DNA of 64,000 nt. It comes from Flavobacterium araucananum (GTDB lineage: Bacteria > Bacteroidota > Bacteroidia > Flavobacteriales > Flavobacteriaceae). Below are positions 26,493 through 34,866 of the stretch, piece after piece. Position 1 is the first letter of the stretch; each line of letters starts with the position of its first letter. The notes beneath the pieces are model-generated. The model searched no databases. It saw only the letters and a program-made list of their open reading frames with translations, and was not told the origin of the DNA. The stretch covers positions 27,957 to 91,956 of the forward strand of contig NZ_MUGS01000011.1 of the NCBI RefSeq assembly GCF_002222055.1, in the 5' to 3' direction. A program made the translations under genes and the position numbers.

Positions 26493-27216
26493 TGGTTTTT
26501 CCAAATCTACGTTCTCTTTTTTGATAACTAATAATAGCCTCATATAAATCTTGATCTTTAAAGTCTGGCCACAAGACATTAGTAAAATATAGTTCTGCGT
26601 AGGCTATCTGCCACAGCAAAAAATTACTTATTCTATGTTCTCCACTTGTTCGTATTAATAAATCTACGTCAGGTAAATTTTGCGTGTAAAGATGCTCATT
26701 TATAATTGAATCGTCAATAGCGTCTATTGAAATTATATTATTTTTAACTTTATCACTGATGATTCTCACAGCATTTACCAATTCTTCTCGTGATCCGTAA
26801 CTTAAAGCAAGGGTTAAGGTAAGTCGGGTATTATTTTTTGTTTTGTCGATTACATCCAAAAGCTCTTTTTGAGCTGATTTTGGTAATTTATCAATATTTC
26901 CAATTGCGTTAAGCTTGATATTGTTTTCTTCTAATGTAATAAGTTCTTTTTTTAATGAATTGATTAGTATTTTCATTAAAGTATCAACTTCTAATTTAGG
27001 ACGATTCCAGTTTTCTGTCGAAAAAGCGTACAAAGTCAAATACTCGATGCCAAGTTTAGCACAAGTCTTAATTGTTTTTTTTACAGATTTTGTTCCGTTT
27101 TCGTGACCAAATGCCCTTAAAAAACCTTGTTGTTTTGCCCAACGACCATTTCCGTCCATAATAATGGCCAAATGTTTGGGTAAGTTTGTTTGATCTATAG
27201 AGTCTAGTAAATTCAT
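26476..27216 (-). CDS. uppS: Undecaprenyl diphosphate synthase (isoprenyl transferase)
   Basis: The cis-prenyltransferase makes the lipid carrier for peptidoglycan and surface polysaccharides. The 246-residue product from ATG 27216 has the signature IIMDGNGRWAKQQG with catalytic Asp21 and Asn23, the AFSTENW segment, and the C-terminal DLLIRTSGEHRISNFLLWQ and ELYFTNVLWPDF motifs. The frame extends to TTG 27252, inside the preceding porG-like gene. ATG 27216 lies only 4 bp after that gene's stop and is preferred. It precedes and overlaps bamA. Confidence 0.95.
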   Translation of the reverse strand: MNLLDSIDQTNLPKHLAIIMDGNGRWAKQQGFLRAFGHENGTKSVKKTIKTCAKLGIEYLTLYAFSTENWNRPKLEVDTLMKILINSLKKELITLEENNIKLNAIGNIDKLPKSAQKELLDVIDKTKNNTRLTLTLALSYGSREELVNAVRIISDKVKNNIISIDAIDDSIINEHLYTQNLPDVDLLIRTSGEHRISNFLLWQIAYAELYFTNVLWPDFKDQDLYEAIISYQKRERRFGKTSEQIK

Positions 27217-27220
27217 TTTA

Positions 27221-27904
27221 TTATTCTGCGCAATAGCAAGGTTTTTGTCCAAAGGTATACGTTAAAGTGATACCTGAAAAGACATACCAGTCATTATTAT
27301 TTAAATTTCCAAAATGCAATGGTTTATAATTAGCATTGCTTGGGTTACTTCCGTCGATATTGTCTGTAAAGGTGTAGCGGGCTCCAACTTCGGCACCCAA
27401 AACCCAATGAGGTGCTATATTCGATTTGATTCCTAATGTTATAGGTATGGCAACAGAACCTGAACTTTTGTCTTTTTTGGTTTGTCCTCCTAATATGTAT
27501 AACTCATCGTACATGAAGTAACTTAATCCGGAGTATATATAAGGAGTAATTTTTGGATGATAATCATGAAGATTAAAGTCGAAAAAATTAAACTCTAAAC
27601 CGGCAGAAAGCTCTTTTACAGTGTTTTCAAAACTATAGCCTCTTCTGTTTCTTCCTGTTTCTTTCGAATCGAAGTCATTTCCTGCAATAGTAGATTGTGT
27701 GTAGGAGAAGCGATACGAATGACGCGGGCTTTTATTCCATTTGTACAAGATACCAAAAGCCAGTTTTTCAGGAGCAATATAAGTTGTACTTCCTACGTCG
27801 CCTACATAGTTACTTCCGCCAAGAAAAACACCAATCTCATTGATTTGAGCGTTTAGTGTAATAAAGGGGATAAAACATAACAATAAATTAAAAATTTTCT
27901 TCAT
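27221..27904 (-). CDS. porG: PorG-like (DUF6089 family) type IX secretion protein
   Basis: The 227-residue protein has a signal peptide (FITLNAQ). It begins INEIGVFLGGSNYVGDVG and continues with the Lys/Trp-rich YKWNKSPRHSYRFSY segment, then barrel strands ending in ITLTYTFGQKP. This is the DUF6089/PorG form; in Porphyromonas gingivalis PorG is an outer-membrane part of type IX secretion that meets the PorK/PorN ring. The gene order porG-like, uppS, bamA is typical for Bacteroidota and supports the call. A strong promoter match lies 19-47 bp upstream. Confidence 0.82.
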   Translation of the reverse strand: MKKIFNLLLCFIPFITLNAQINEIGVFLGGSNYVGDVGSTTYIAPEKLAFGILYKWNKSPRHSYRFSYTQSTIAGNDFDSKETGRNRRGYSFENTVKELSAGLEFNFFDFNLHDYHPKITPYIYSGLSYFMYDELYILGGQTKKDKSSGSVAIPITLGIKSNIAPHWVLGAEVGARYTFTDNIDGSNPSNANYKPLHFGNLNNNDWYVFSGITLTYTFGQKPCYCAE

Positions 27905-27922
27905 TTAATTCAAAATTGCGTG

Positions 27923-27951
27923 CAAATATAATAATTATCAATACGAATCAA
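27923..27951 (-). promoter_or_regulatory. Predicted promoter of porG-uppS-bamA
   Basis: On the minus strand TTG (27951-27949), an 18-nt spacer and TATATTTG (27930-27923) match the Bacteroidota sigma-A consensus TTG-N17-23-TAnnTTTG. The predicted start of transcription lies just before the porG-like ATG at 27904. Confidence 0.7.
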
Positions 27952-28077
27952 CGTTCCTTTAGTTAAATGTGCTTTTTTTTCAATTTACAATATGATTTTG
28001 AGACATTTAATGATGATTCAATACATGCAGAACGGCAAAAAGTGCTATTATCGTATAGTGGTGAATCAGAAAAAGAC

Positions 28078-28965
28078 TTAATTTCTTTTATCTTCTCCCC
28101 AAAGCAATTTATTTCTTAAGGTTTTCAGGAAAGTTTCGCCAGGAATTTCGATCATCTTTATTTTAAAGTCAGTTTTGCTAATCGTTAAAACAGACTCGTT
28201 TCGTACAGAAGCAATTCTGGAATCTAACGAAATTAAATATTGGTCTTCTCGTCCTGAAACACGAAGTTTTATCTCTGTGTTATCCGGAATAACTAGTGGT
28301 CTGGCGTTTAGATTATGAGGAGCTATTGGTGTAATTACTAAACTTTCGACATTTGGGGTTAATATAGGACCTCCGCAACTCAACGAATATCCTGTAGAGC
28401 CTGTTGGGGTAGAAATAATCAAACCATCTGCCCAATACGAATTCAAATATTCATTGTTTAAATACGTATCAACTGTAATCATCGATGTCGTATCTTTTCG
28501 GCTTACCGTAACTTCGTTCATTGCAAAATTCAGGTCATTCTCTATAGCGTCATTCTTGGGGGCGCAAGTTATACTTAGCAATGTTCTCTCAGAAATCGTG
28601 TAATTTTTGTCAATAACAAACTGCAAAAAGTTGTCAATACTTTCTTTTGGCACAGTAGCCAGAAAGCCCAATCTTCCTGCATTGATTCCTAATATAGGTA
28701 TTCCGGAATTGCGAACTAAAGTTGCCGCTCTCAAAATTGTCCCGTCACCACCAATACTAATTAGCATTTCGTAGCTATTATCCAAAGAGGTACTTACTGA
28801 AAAAGTTTCGTATTCTTTTTTTACGAGTTGCTTTTCGTGTAGCATTTCCAGAAAATTCTCTTCAATTACCATTTCGACATTATTGGTTTTGAAAAAGGAA
28901 AAAATGTCTTTTATGATAGGCTCGGTACTGTTTTGATAATATTGTCCGTAAATAGCTATTTTCAT
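28078..28965 (-). CDS. nadK: NAD kinase
   Basis: NadK phosphorylates NAD to NADP with ATP or polyphosphate. The 295-residue cytoplasmic enzyme has GGDGT at 72-76 with the catalytic Asp, the AMNEVTVSRKD motif, and the Gly-rich GLIISTPTGSTGYSLSCGGP segment. Length is normal. It lies between the CBS-domain gene and the porG-like gene on the same strand, but a degenerate interspersed repeat occupies the gap upstream of it, so it may have its own promoter. Confidence 0.95.
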   Translation of the reverse strand: MKIAIYGQYYQNSTEPIIKDIFSFFKTNNVEMVIEENFLEMLHEKQLVKKEYETFSVSTSLDNSYEMLISIGGDGTILRAATLVRNSGIPILGINAGRLGFLATVPKESIDNFLQFVIDKNYTISERTLLSITCAPKNDAIENDLNFAMNEVTVSRKDTTSMITVDTYLNNEYLNSYWADGLIISTPTGSTGYSLSCGGPILTPNVESLVITPIAPHNLNARPLVIPDNTEIKLRVSGREDQYLISLDSRIASVRNESVLTISKTDFKIKMIEIPGETFLKTLRNKLLWGEDKRN

Positions 28966-28973
28966 TTTTTAAA

Positions 28974-29082
28974 ATTAGATAATGAGGCAATTAGATAATG
29001 TGGCAATTCGAAAATTCGACACTGTTTAAATTAGAGGAACCAATAAATTATCTGATCTTCTAATTGGCACATTTTCTAATCG
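28974..29082. repeat. Interspersed inverted-repeat element (ATTAGATAATG type)
   Basis: The left part holds two copies of an ATTAGATAATG-like unit (from about 28974), and the right part (29045-29082) holds their complement, for example TCTAATTGGCACATTTTCTAAT at 29059-29080 written in parts. The 22-nt right-arm unit recurs at 56293-56314 with one change. It fills the nadK/CBS gap and encodes nothing. Confidence 0.65.
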
Positions 29083-29084
29083 TA

Positions 29085-29744
29085 CTATATATTAAGGTAT
29101 TTGTCTAAGTAATCTGAGCGCTCTTTCAAGCTGTTGATGTAAGCATCTTCCTGATGTTCAGAAATGATTTCATAGCCATATCTTCTATAGGTCTGAATAA
29201 TTTCATTCATGGGGCCAACACCAATCTTTACGGTAATCTGAACATTTTCTAAATCAGCTTCGGATACAAAACAGCCCAGAATTTTGCCATTATTGCTTTC
29301 TACAATCTGAGTTACCTGACCCATAGAATAATCTAAAAGGCCTTTTTGAACAATAATAATCCCGCCCTGTTCCTTTAAAAATGGAGTTTCCTGAAAAAAT
29401 TTCATGATATCTTCCATTTCATAATATCCCGTGTAGGTATTATTCTCGTCAAGAACCGGAATTATATTGGTATGGTTTTTAGCAAAAACTTCTAAAACGT
29501 CAAGCCAAATCATTGATTTTCGGGCAAAAAAACGTTCTAATGTGTATTTGTAATCAATGACCTTTTTGTCCGTATCAAAAGTTTCAACATCATCAGAGGC
29601 GATACTTCCAATGAAAATTCCGTTTTCCAGAACCGGAAAATGCGAAAAATTCAAATCAGCAAAGAAGTCCTGAACCGATGCTATCGTTTCCTGACTGTCT
29701 ATCGCTCTGAAATCATTGGTGATATAGTTTATAATTTCTGTCAT
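29085..29744 (-). CDS. CBS-domain protein
   Basis: The 219-residue cytoplasmic protein has a pair of CBS domains in the first about 130 residues (TIASVQDFFADLNFSHFPVLENG, then NHTNIIPVLDENNTYTGYYEMEDI). They would form a Bateman module that binds adenine nucleotides. The C-terminal part has ACT-like strand pattern (GIIIVQKGLLDYSMGQVTQIVESNNGKIL). It is probably a sensor of nucleotide state, but no partner is evident. It is conserved next to nadK and divergent from pdxJ in this gene order; co-regulation with NADP synthesis is only a guess. Confidence 0.85.
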   Translation of the reverse strand: MTEIINYITNDFRAIDSQETIASVQDFFADLNFSHFPVLENGIFIGSIASDDVETFDTDKKVIDYKYTLERFFARKSMIWLDVLEVFAKNHTNIIPVLDENNTYTGYYEMEDIMKFFQETPFLKEQGGIIIVQKGLLDYSMGQVTQIVESNNGKILGCFVSEADLENVQITVKIGVGPMNEIIQTYRRYGYEIISEHQEDAYINSLKERSDYLDKYLNI

Positions 29745-29860
29745 AAATCTCTAAAGGATATTTCATGCAAAATAATCAAAAAATAGCAAAAACTGCTACG
29801 TTTTACTTTGTATTTTTGTCGTAACAAATATAGTGTTACTAGAATTAATTATCTATTTAT

Positions 29861-30574
29861 ATGACAAAGTTAAGTGTAAATATCAATAAAATTGCAACCC
29901 TTCGAAATGCACGTGGAGGAAATGTTCCGGATTTATTAAAAGTGGCGACCGATATTCAGAAATTCGGCGGACAAGGAATCACCATTCACCCACGTCCGGA
30001 CGAACGCCATATTCGTTATCAGGATGCCCGTGATCTCAAAGAAATCGTTTATACCGAATATAATATTGAAGGAAATCCTCAGCATAATTTTATCGATCTG
30101 GTTTTAGAATGTAAGCCAACACAAGTAACATTGGTTCCGGATGCCATTGGTGCTATTACCTCTTCGGCAGGTTGGGATACTCTAAAAAATCAAGATTATC
30201 TTACAGAAGTAATTCAGGAGTTTCAGCGAAACGGAATCAGAACGTCGATTTTTGTAGATCCTGTTCTGGAAATTATCGAAGGAGCCAAAAAAACAGGCAC
30301 AGATCGAATCGAATTGTATACCGAAGCTTTTGCACATCAATATGATTTAGGAAATAAAAACGGAATCGATCCTTATATTAAAGCGGCAGAATTGGCAAAC
30401 GAATTAGGATTGGGCATAAATGCAGGTCACGACTTAAGTTTAGACAACATTCAGTTTTTTAAACAAAATATTCCCGGTTTATTAGAGGTTTCTATTGGGC
30501 ACGCTTTGATTTCAGAAGCACTTTATCTTGGTTTGGATAATGTAGTCAATATGTATTTGAATAAATTGAAGTAA
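29861..30574 (+). CDS. pdxJ: Pyridoxine 5'-phosphate synthase
   Basis: PdxJ closes the pyridine ring from 1-deoxyxylulose 5-phosphate and 3-amino-2-oxopropyl phosphate in vitamin B6 synthesis. The 237-residue TIM barrel has the diagnostic LSVNINKIATLRNARGG start, GITIHPRPDERHI, LVPD near the middle and NAGHDLSLDN near the C-terminus. It is a single plus-strand gene, divergent from the CBS gene. A TATTTTTG element at 29811-29818 could be its -7 box, but no good -33 TTG is visible. Confidence 0.96.
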   Translation: MTKLSVNINKIATLRNARGGNVPDLLKVATDIQKFGGQGITIHPRPDERHIRYQDARDLKEIVYTEYNIEGNPQHNFIDLVLECKPTQVTLVPDAIGAITSSAGWDTLKNQDYLTEVIQEFQRNGIRTSIFVDPVLEIIEGAKKTGTDRIELYTEAFAHQYDLGNKNGIDPYIKAAELANELGLGINAGHDLSLDNIQFFKQNIPGLLEVSIGHALISEALYLGLDNVVNMYLNKLK

Positions 30575-30608
30575 GATGTCGTAATTTCCATAATCTAAAT
30601 ACTTGATA

Positions 30609-31589
30609 ATGCTTATAGATCAGTCTTCTTTGTTTTCTGAGGTTAAGGAAATCATTCTTCAATCTCGGCAGCGCGTTTTCAGAATCGCAAATTCTACATT
30701 ATTAGAAACCTACTGGCAAATAGGGAAATTAATAATCGAAAATGAGCAACAGGGTAAGGAACGTGCTGATTATGGAAAAGCTGTATTGAAGAATCTTGCA
30801 AAAGAACTCACGCTTGAATTTGGAAAAGGATTTGATGATAGTAATCTCAGGAATATGCGTTCTTTTTATAAAACATTTCCAATTCGTGACGCATTGCGTC
30901 ACGAATTGAGTTGGACACATTATAGATTATTATCCCGATTAGATTCTAAAGCGAAAAGTCTATATTATTTACAAGAAAGCATTCATAATAACTGGAATAG
31001 CAGAACGTTACAGAGACAAATAAATTCATTGGCATTTGAACGTGTATTGGAGCATAAAGCTGTTGAATCAAATCCTGAAACTATTGAGAATTTAATAAAA
31101 GATCCTTATATTTTTGAATTTTTAGGATTAACAGCTGATGTAAAAAATTCTGAACGGAAGATAGAAACAGCTATAATAAATCATTTACAGCAATTTTTAT
31201 TAGAATTTGGTAAGGGTTTCGCTTTTGTGGCAAGACAGCAACATATTGTAACTGATACCTCAGATTTTTATATTGATTTAGTGTTTTACAATTATATATT
31301 AAAATGTTTTGTAATTATTGATCTTAAAACAGGGTCTTTGTCGCATCAGGATATTGGTCAAATTGATATGTATGTTCGTATGTATGATGATTTGAAGAAA
31401 AGTGAATCAGATCAACCAACTATTGGGATATTACTTTGTTCTGAAAAAGATGAGACAATTGTAAAATATTCTGTTTTGGCAGATAAAAAAAGTATTTTTG
31501 CAAGTCAGTATTTGTTGTATATGCCTAAAGAAGAAGATTTAAAGGCTTTAATTGAAGCGGATATTCAAAGATTCGAACTTGATAATTAG
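30609..31589 (+). CDS. YhcG/DUF1016 family PD-(D/E)xK nuclease
   Basis: The 326-residue protein has an N-terminal DUF1016 helical domain (LLETYWQIGKLI, NLRNMRSFYKTFP, LSWTHYRLL, NWNSRTLQRQI). The C-terminal PD-(D/E)xK nuclease has Asp223 (YIDLVFY) and the D-x-K pair Asp238/Lys240 (VIIDLKTG). The first ATG is 30609; the frame opens at TTG 30603. Such genes often accompany restriction-modification or retron-like loci, but here it is solitary between pdxJ and a TonB receptor, so it may be an isolated acquisition. A 27-nt perfect palindrome is embedded in its coding sequence (see findings). Substrate and partner are unknown. Confidence 0.88.
   Translation: MLIDQSSLFSEVKEIILQSRQRVFRIANSTLLETYWQIGKLIIENEQQGKERADYGKAVLKNLAKELTLEFGKGFDDSNLRNMRSFYKTFPIRDALRHELSWTHYRLLSRLDSKAKSLYYLQESIHNNWNSRTLQRQINSLAFERVLEHKAVESNPETIENLIKDPYIFEFLGLTADVKNSERKIETAIINHLQQFLLEFGKGFAFVARQQHIVTDTSDFYIDLVFYNYILKCFVIIDLKTGSLSHQDIGQIDMYVRMYDDLKKSESDQPTIGILLCSEKDETIVKYSVLADKKSIFASQYLLYMPKEEDLKALIEADIQRFELDN
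30881..30907. repeat. 27-nt perfect palindrome inside a gene
   Basis: AATTCGTGACGCA (30881-30893), one T, then TGCGTCACGAATT (30895-30907) form a perfect 13-bp inverted repeat with a single-base centre. It codes for PIRDALRHEL in the nuclease gene, at the variable spot before the conserved LSWTHYR. Confidence 0.9.
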
Positions 31590-31679
31590 AAAAGAGAGGC
31601 AATTATAAAATAAAGCAAAATAACCTTTAGAAAATTGATTTATAATTGTTTACTTTCGCACTTTTCTTATTAAAATAAA

Positions 31680-33959
31680 GTGCCAAAAACAATACTCCTC
31701 TTTTTTTTATGCTGTTTTTCAAATGTATTTGCGCAAAGTAAAGCAACTATAACAGGAAACATAAAATCGTCTGAAAACGAAAACCTCGTTGGCGCAAGTA
31801 TTTCTATAGATACAAATAATCAATATTACTATACCATATCAGATACTCTGGGTAATTTTCGGGAAAACATTCCGTTAGGGCAAGTCAAAATAACGGTTAA
31901 CCAATTGGGATATTTAAAGAAATCTATCCCTTTTAATTTCTTGAAAGATACGGTACTTACAATCGAATTAGAAAAAGATATTTCGCTTTTAAAAGAAGTC
32001 ATAATATCCAATGATAAAAAAAACGGCATTACCACTTTGTCAGGAGGCAAGTTATCTTTTAATCTAAAAGAATTGTCTGCTGTACCAACAGTATTAGGAA
32101 CCACAGATATTATAAAGCTTTTGCAACTAACGCCGGGAGTGCAAAACTCCGGAGATGCAAACGGATATTTATACGTTAGAGGTGGAGATCCCGGACATAA
32201 TGCAATTTTATACGACGGAACTCCTATATATGGTATGTCGCATTTATTAGGTGTTTTTCCTTTCTACAACACAGATCATATTAAAGAAGTAGAGTTTGAT
32301 AAATCAAGTTCGAATGCAAAATATGGCGGACGTTTGAGCTCAACAACACTTTTAATTCCTAATAAAAAAATACCTGCAGAGTTTGGCATTCAGGGAAACG
32401 TTGGACTACTGGCATCACAACTTACTTTGGCTGTGCCTCTGGCTGGAAAATCAGGATTTTATATCTCCGGAAGAAGAACTTATATCGACGAAATTGTTGC
32501 GCCATTACTCTCTTCCGATTCAGAAAGTAGCGATGTTCAGGACATGAAATATGGTTTTGCAGATGGGAATATGACTTTTATTTCTCAAATTTCTAAAAAT
32601 AATTTACTATCAGTCGATGCCTTTATTAGTGGCGATAAACTAAACATAAAAGATGATAATCTTGCTTTGAAAACCAGTTTAAAGTGGAGTAATTTTACCG
32701 TTTCTCCTACGCTCATAACTACATTTTCGCCTAAAACGACAATGTCAAATGCCGTTTATTTTAGTACGTACAAAAATGAATTGAATATGGAGCAAGCGAC
32801 AATTGAGTTTGGAGTTTCGTCGTATGTAAAAGATTTTGGGTTTAATAACGCGTTTCGATATTGGCTAAAAAATATTCCGGTTGAATCCGGTTTACAATAT
32901 GTTCACCATAATTTGCAACCTCAAAAAGTAAATGTCGAAAATCTGACAGATCTTAATAATACCGCACAAAACAATATCATAAATGCAGATGAAGCCGCTG
33001 TTTTTACTACAATCAGACCTAAAATAACAGAGCGTTTAAATGCCGAATTAGGGCTTCGAATTAATTATTATACCTCAGGAGCTAATACCTCTTATTTGCA
33101 TTTTCAGCCAAGGATTTTAATAAATTATAGCGCAAGCGAAAAATATTCTTTTTACGGATCATACAACAGACAATATCAGTACTTGAGTTTAATAACAACT
33201 TCGAGCGTAGGAATCCCAACCGATTTCTGGATCGCAAGTTCAGATGGAATAAAACCACAATCATCAGATGAGTTTTCGATTGGTTCAAATCAGACTATTT
33301 CAAAAAACTTTTCATCTTCTTTAGGCGGATTTTATCGCTCGATGAAGGATTTACTTGAATATCCATACGGAATAACACAGTTTAATGAGGTTACAACCCT
33401 AAAAAATGATTTGCTTGTTGGAAAAGGAAAAGCATACGGGTTTGAAATGATGCTGCGCAAAAACAACGGAAAATTTACAGGCTGGTTGAGTTATACGTTA
33501 AGTTGGTCTGATCGAAATTTTGATGAACTTAATAGCGGTAATACTTATTTTGCAAAATACGACAGACGACATAATCTTTCGGTAGTCGGGATGTATGATC
33601 TTAATCAAAAATGGAACTTGGGAGTCACGCAGATATTTAGTTCCGGAAATCGTTTTACAATGCCTACTTCCTGGTATTTTATTAATAACAATCCTGTCAA
33701 AGAATATTCAGAATATAATAATGCGCAAATGCCCAATTATATCCGAACAGATCTTTCTGTGAATTACTTTTTCCTGAAAACAAATAAAAAAGAAAGCGCC
33801 TTAAACTTTTCGATTTACAATACCTTCAATATCGATAATCCAATTTATGTTATCTTGGATGTTAAAGTCAATAAGGATAAAAACAGTGTAGTTGTAAGAC
33901 AGGAAAAAAAGACTTTGTACCGCATATTGCCTTCTATAAGCTGGAGGTTTAAATTTTAA
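31680..33959 (+). CDS. TonB-dependent receptor
   Basis: The 759-residue outer-membrane receptor has a signal peptide (LLFFLCCFSNVFAQ), then a carboxypeptidase-regulatory-like beta-sandwich (about 20-100: ATITGNIKSSENENLVGASI). A plug domain (about 120-230: GTTDIIKLLQLTPGVQNSGDANGYLYVRGG) and a 22-strand barrel follow. The start is GTG at 31680, since no ATG lies before the signal peptide. It is followed after 4 bp by a DUF4249 lipoprotein gene, a frequent partner of this receptor type. The imported ligand is unknown; no glycan enzymes lie nearby, so it is not an obvious polysaccharide locus. Confidence 0.92.
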   Translation: MPKTILLFFLCCFSNVFAQSKATITGNIKSSENENLVGASISIDTNNQYYYTISDTLGNFRENIPLGQVKITVNQLGYLKKSIPFNFLKDTVLTIELEKDISLLKEVIISNDKKNGITTLSGGKLSFNLKELSAVPTVLGTTDIIKLLQLTPGVQNSGDANGYLYVRGGDPGHNAILYDGTPIYGMSHLLGVFPFYNTDHIKEVEFDKSSSNAKYGGRLSSTTLLIPNKKIPAEFGIQGNVGLLASQLTLAVPLAGKSGFYISGRRTYIDEIVAPLLSSDSESSDVQDMKYGFADGNMTFISQISKNNLLSVDAFISGDKLNIKDDNLALKTSLKWSNFTVSPTLITTFSPKTTMSNAVYFSTYKNELNMEQATIEFGVSSYVKDFGFNNAFRYWLKNIPVESGLQYVHHNLQPQKVNVENLTDLNNTAQNNIINADEAAVFTTIRPKITERLNAELGLRINYYTSGANTSYLHFQPRILINYSASEKYSFYGSYNRQYQYLSLITTSSVGIPTDFWIASSDGIKPQSSDEFSIGSNQTISKNFSSSLGGFYRSMKDLLEYPYGITQFNEVTTLKNDLLVGKGKAYGFEMMLRKNNGKFTGWLSYTLSWSDRNFDELNSGNTYFAKYDRRHNLSVVGMYDLNQKWNLGVTQIFSSGNRFTMPTSWYFINNNPVKEYSEYNNAQMPNYIRTDLSVNYFFLKTNKKESALNFSIYNTFNIDNPIYVILDVKVNKDKNSVVVRQEKKTLYRILPSISWRFKF

Positions 33960-33963
33960 AAAG

Positions 33964-34815
33964 ATGAAAAAATACATACTGTTTCTCTTTGTTCTAATAA
34001 TAATAAGTTGTTCCAAAGACGATTTTAAAGAGCAAAGTCTCGAATCTAAAATTGTAGTCGAAGGCTGGATCGAAGAGGGCGATTATGCTCAGGTTCTATT
34101 GTCAAGCAGTATTCCGGTTACAGATGCTATTGATTCTACCAATGTGTTAAATCACGTGATACGATCTGCAAAAATCACAGTCTCTGATGGTCAGACATCG
34201 GAGGTCCTGAGGGTAAAAAATGATAAAAACAGAGTGCCGCCATTTGTTTATTTTGGATCAACTTTGATGGGAGAATCAGGAAAAGAATATTCTTTAAAAA
34301 TCGAATATTTAGATCGTGTTGTCCGGGCGGTAACAACAATCCCTAAAGCTGTAAAACTAAATAGTGCTCAATATATAAAAAAGGTTCCTACAGATACAAC
34401 TGGTTATGTTTTTGTAAATTTTGATGATCCCGTAAACGAAAAAAACTATTATCAGATCGCTACCAAAATCGATACCAAAGAACCTGTTTTTGTTCCTGCA
34501 TTTTATGGTAATCTGGATGATAAAAACTTTAGTACAGCATCAATTTCAGTGCAAGTAAACAGAGGTATTCTACTTTTTCCAAAAACTAAATTCACCCCTT
34601 ATTTTGCCGATGGAGATTTGATCTATGTCAAACTAAGAACTCAGAACAAAGATGCTCTGGATTTCTGGAACAGCTGGCAAAACGAAATTGTAAACAGTAA
34701 AAATCCTATTTATCCATCAAATACAAGTTTAAAATCGAATATAAACGGCGGAATTGGTATTTGGGCAGGATATGGGCAAAGTACGTTGATTGTTAAAACT
34801 CCACCTAAAAAATAA
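33964..34815 (+). CDS. DUF4249 family lipoprotein
   Basis: The 283-residue lipoprotein has a lipobox IISC with the Cys near residue 18, followed by SKDDFKEQ. It then has the DUF4249 pattern: KIVVEGWIEEGDYAQVLLSSSIPV near the start and a C-terminal NINGGIGIWAGYGQS. These proteins are regularly encoded right after TonB receptors with a regulatory-like domain and are assumed to be surface or periplasmic partners. It is the second gene of a two-gene operon, ended by a perfect 14-bp hairpin. Confidence 0.87.
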   Translation: MKKYILFLFVLIIISCSKDDFKEQSLESKIVVEGWIEEGDYAQVLLSSSIPVTDAIDSTNVLNHVIRSAKITVSDGQTSEVLRVKNDKNRVPPFVYFGSTLMGESGKEYSLKIEYLDRVVRAVTTIPKAVKLNSAQYIKKVPTDTTGYVFVNFDDPVNEKNYYQIATKIDTKEPVFVPAFYGNLDDKNFSTASISVQVNRGILLFPKTKFTPYFADGDLIYVKLRTQNKDALDFWNSWQNEIVNSKNPIYPSNTSLKSNINGGIGIWAGYGQSTLIVKTPPKK

Positions 34816-34845
34816 AGCCGATTTGAAATCATTCAAATCGGCTTT
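34814..34845. terminator. Perfect 14-bp hairpin between convergent genes
   Basis: AAAGCCGATTTGAA (34814-34827), loop ATCA and TTCAAATCGGCTTT (34832-34845) form a perfect stem that starts inside the stop codon of the DUF4249 gene. It separates this operon from the convergent lipoprotein gene and is likely a terminator for both strands, although the T tract is short. Confidence 0.75.
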
Positions 34846-34866
34846 AAGTAAAACTTCAATTGCTTT

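Noticed and set aside
26493..26579. Extended N-terminus of BamA within uppS
   Set aside because: The added residues encode uppS on another frame and would bury the signal peptide; a start at 26492 or 26468 is more sensible.
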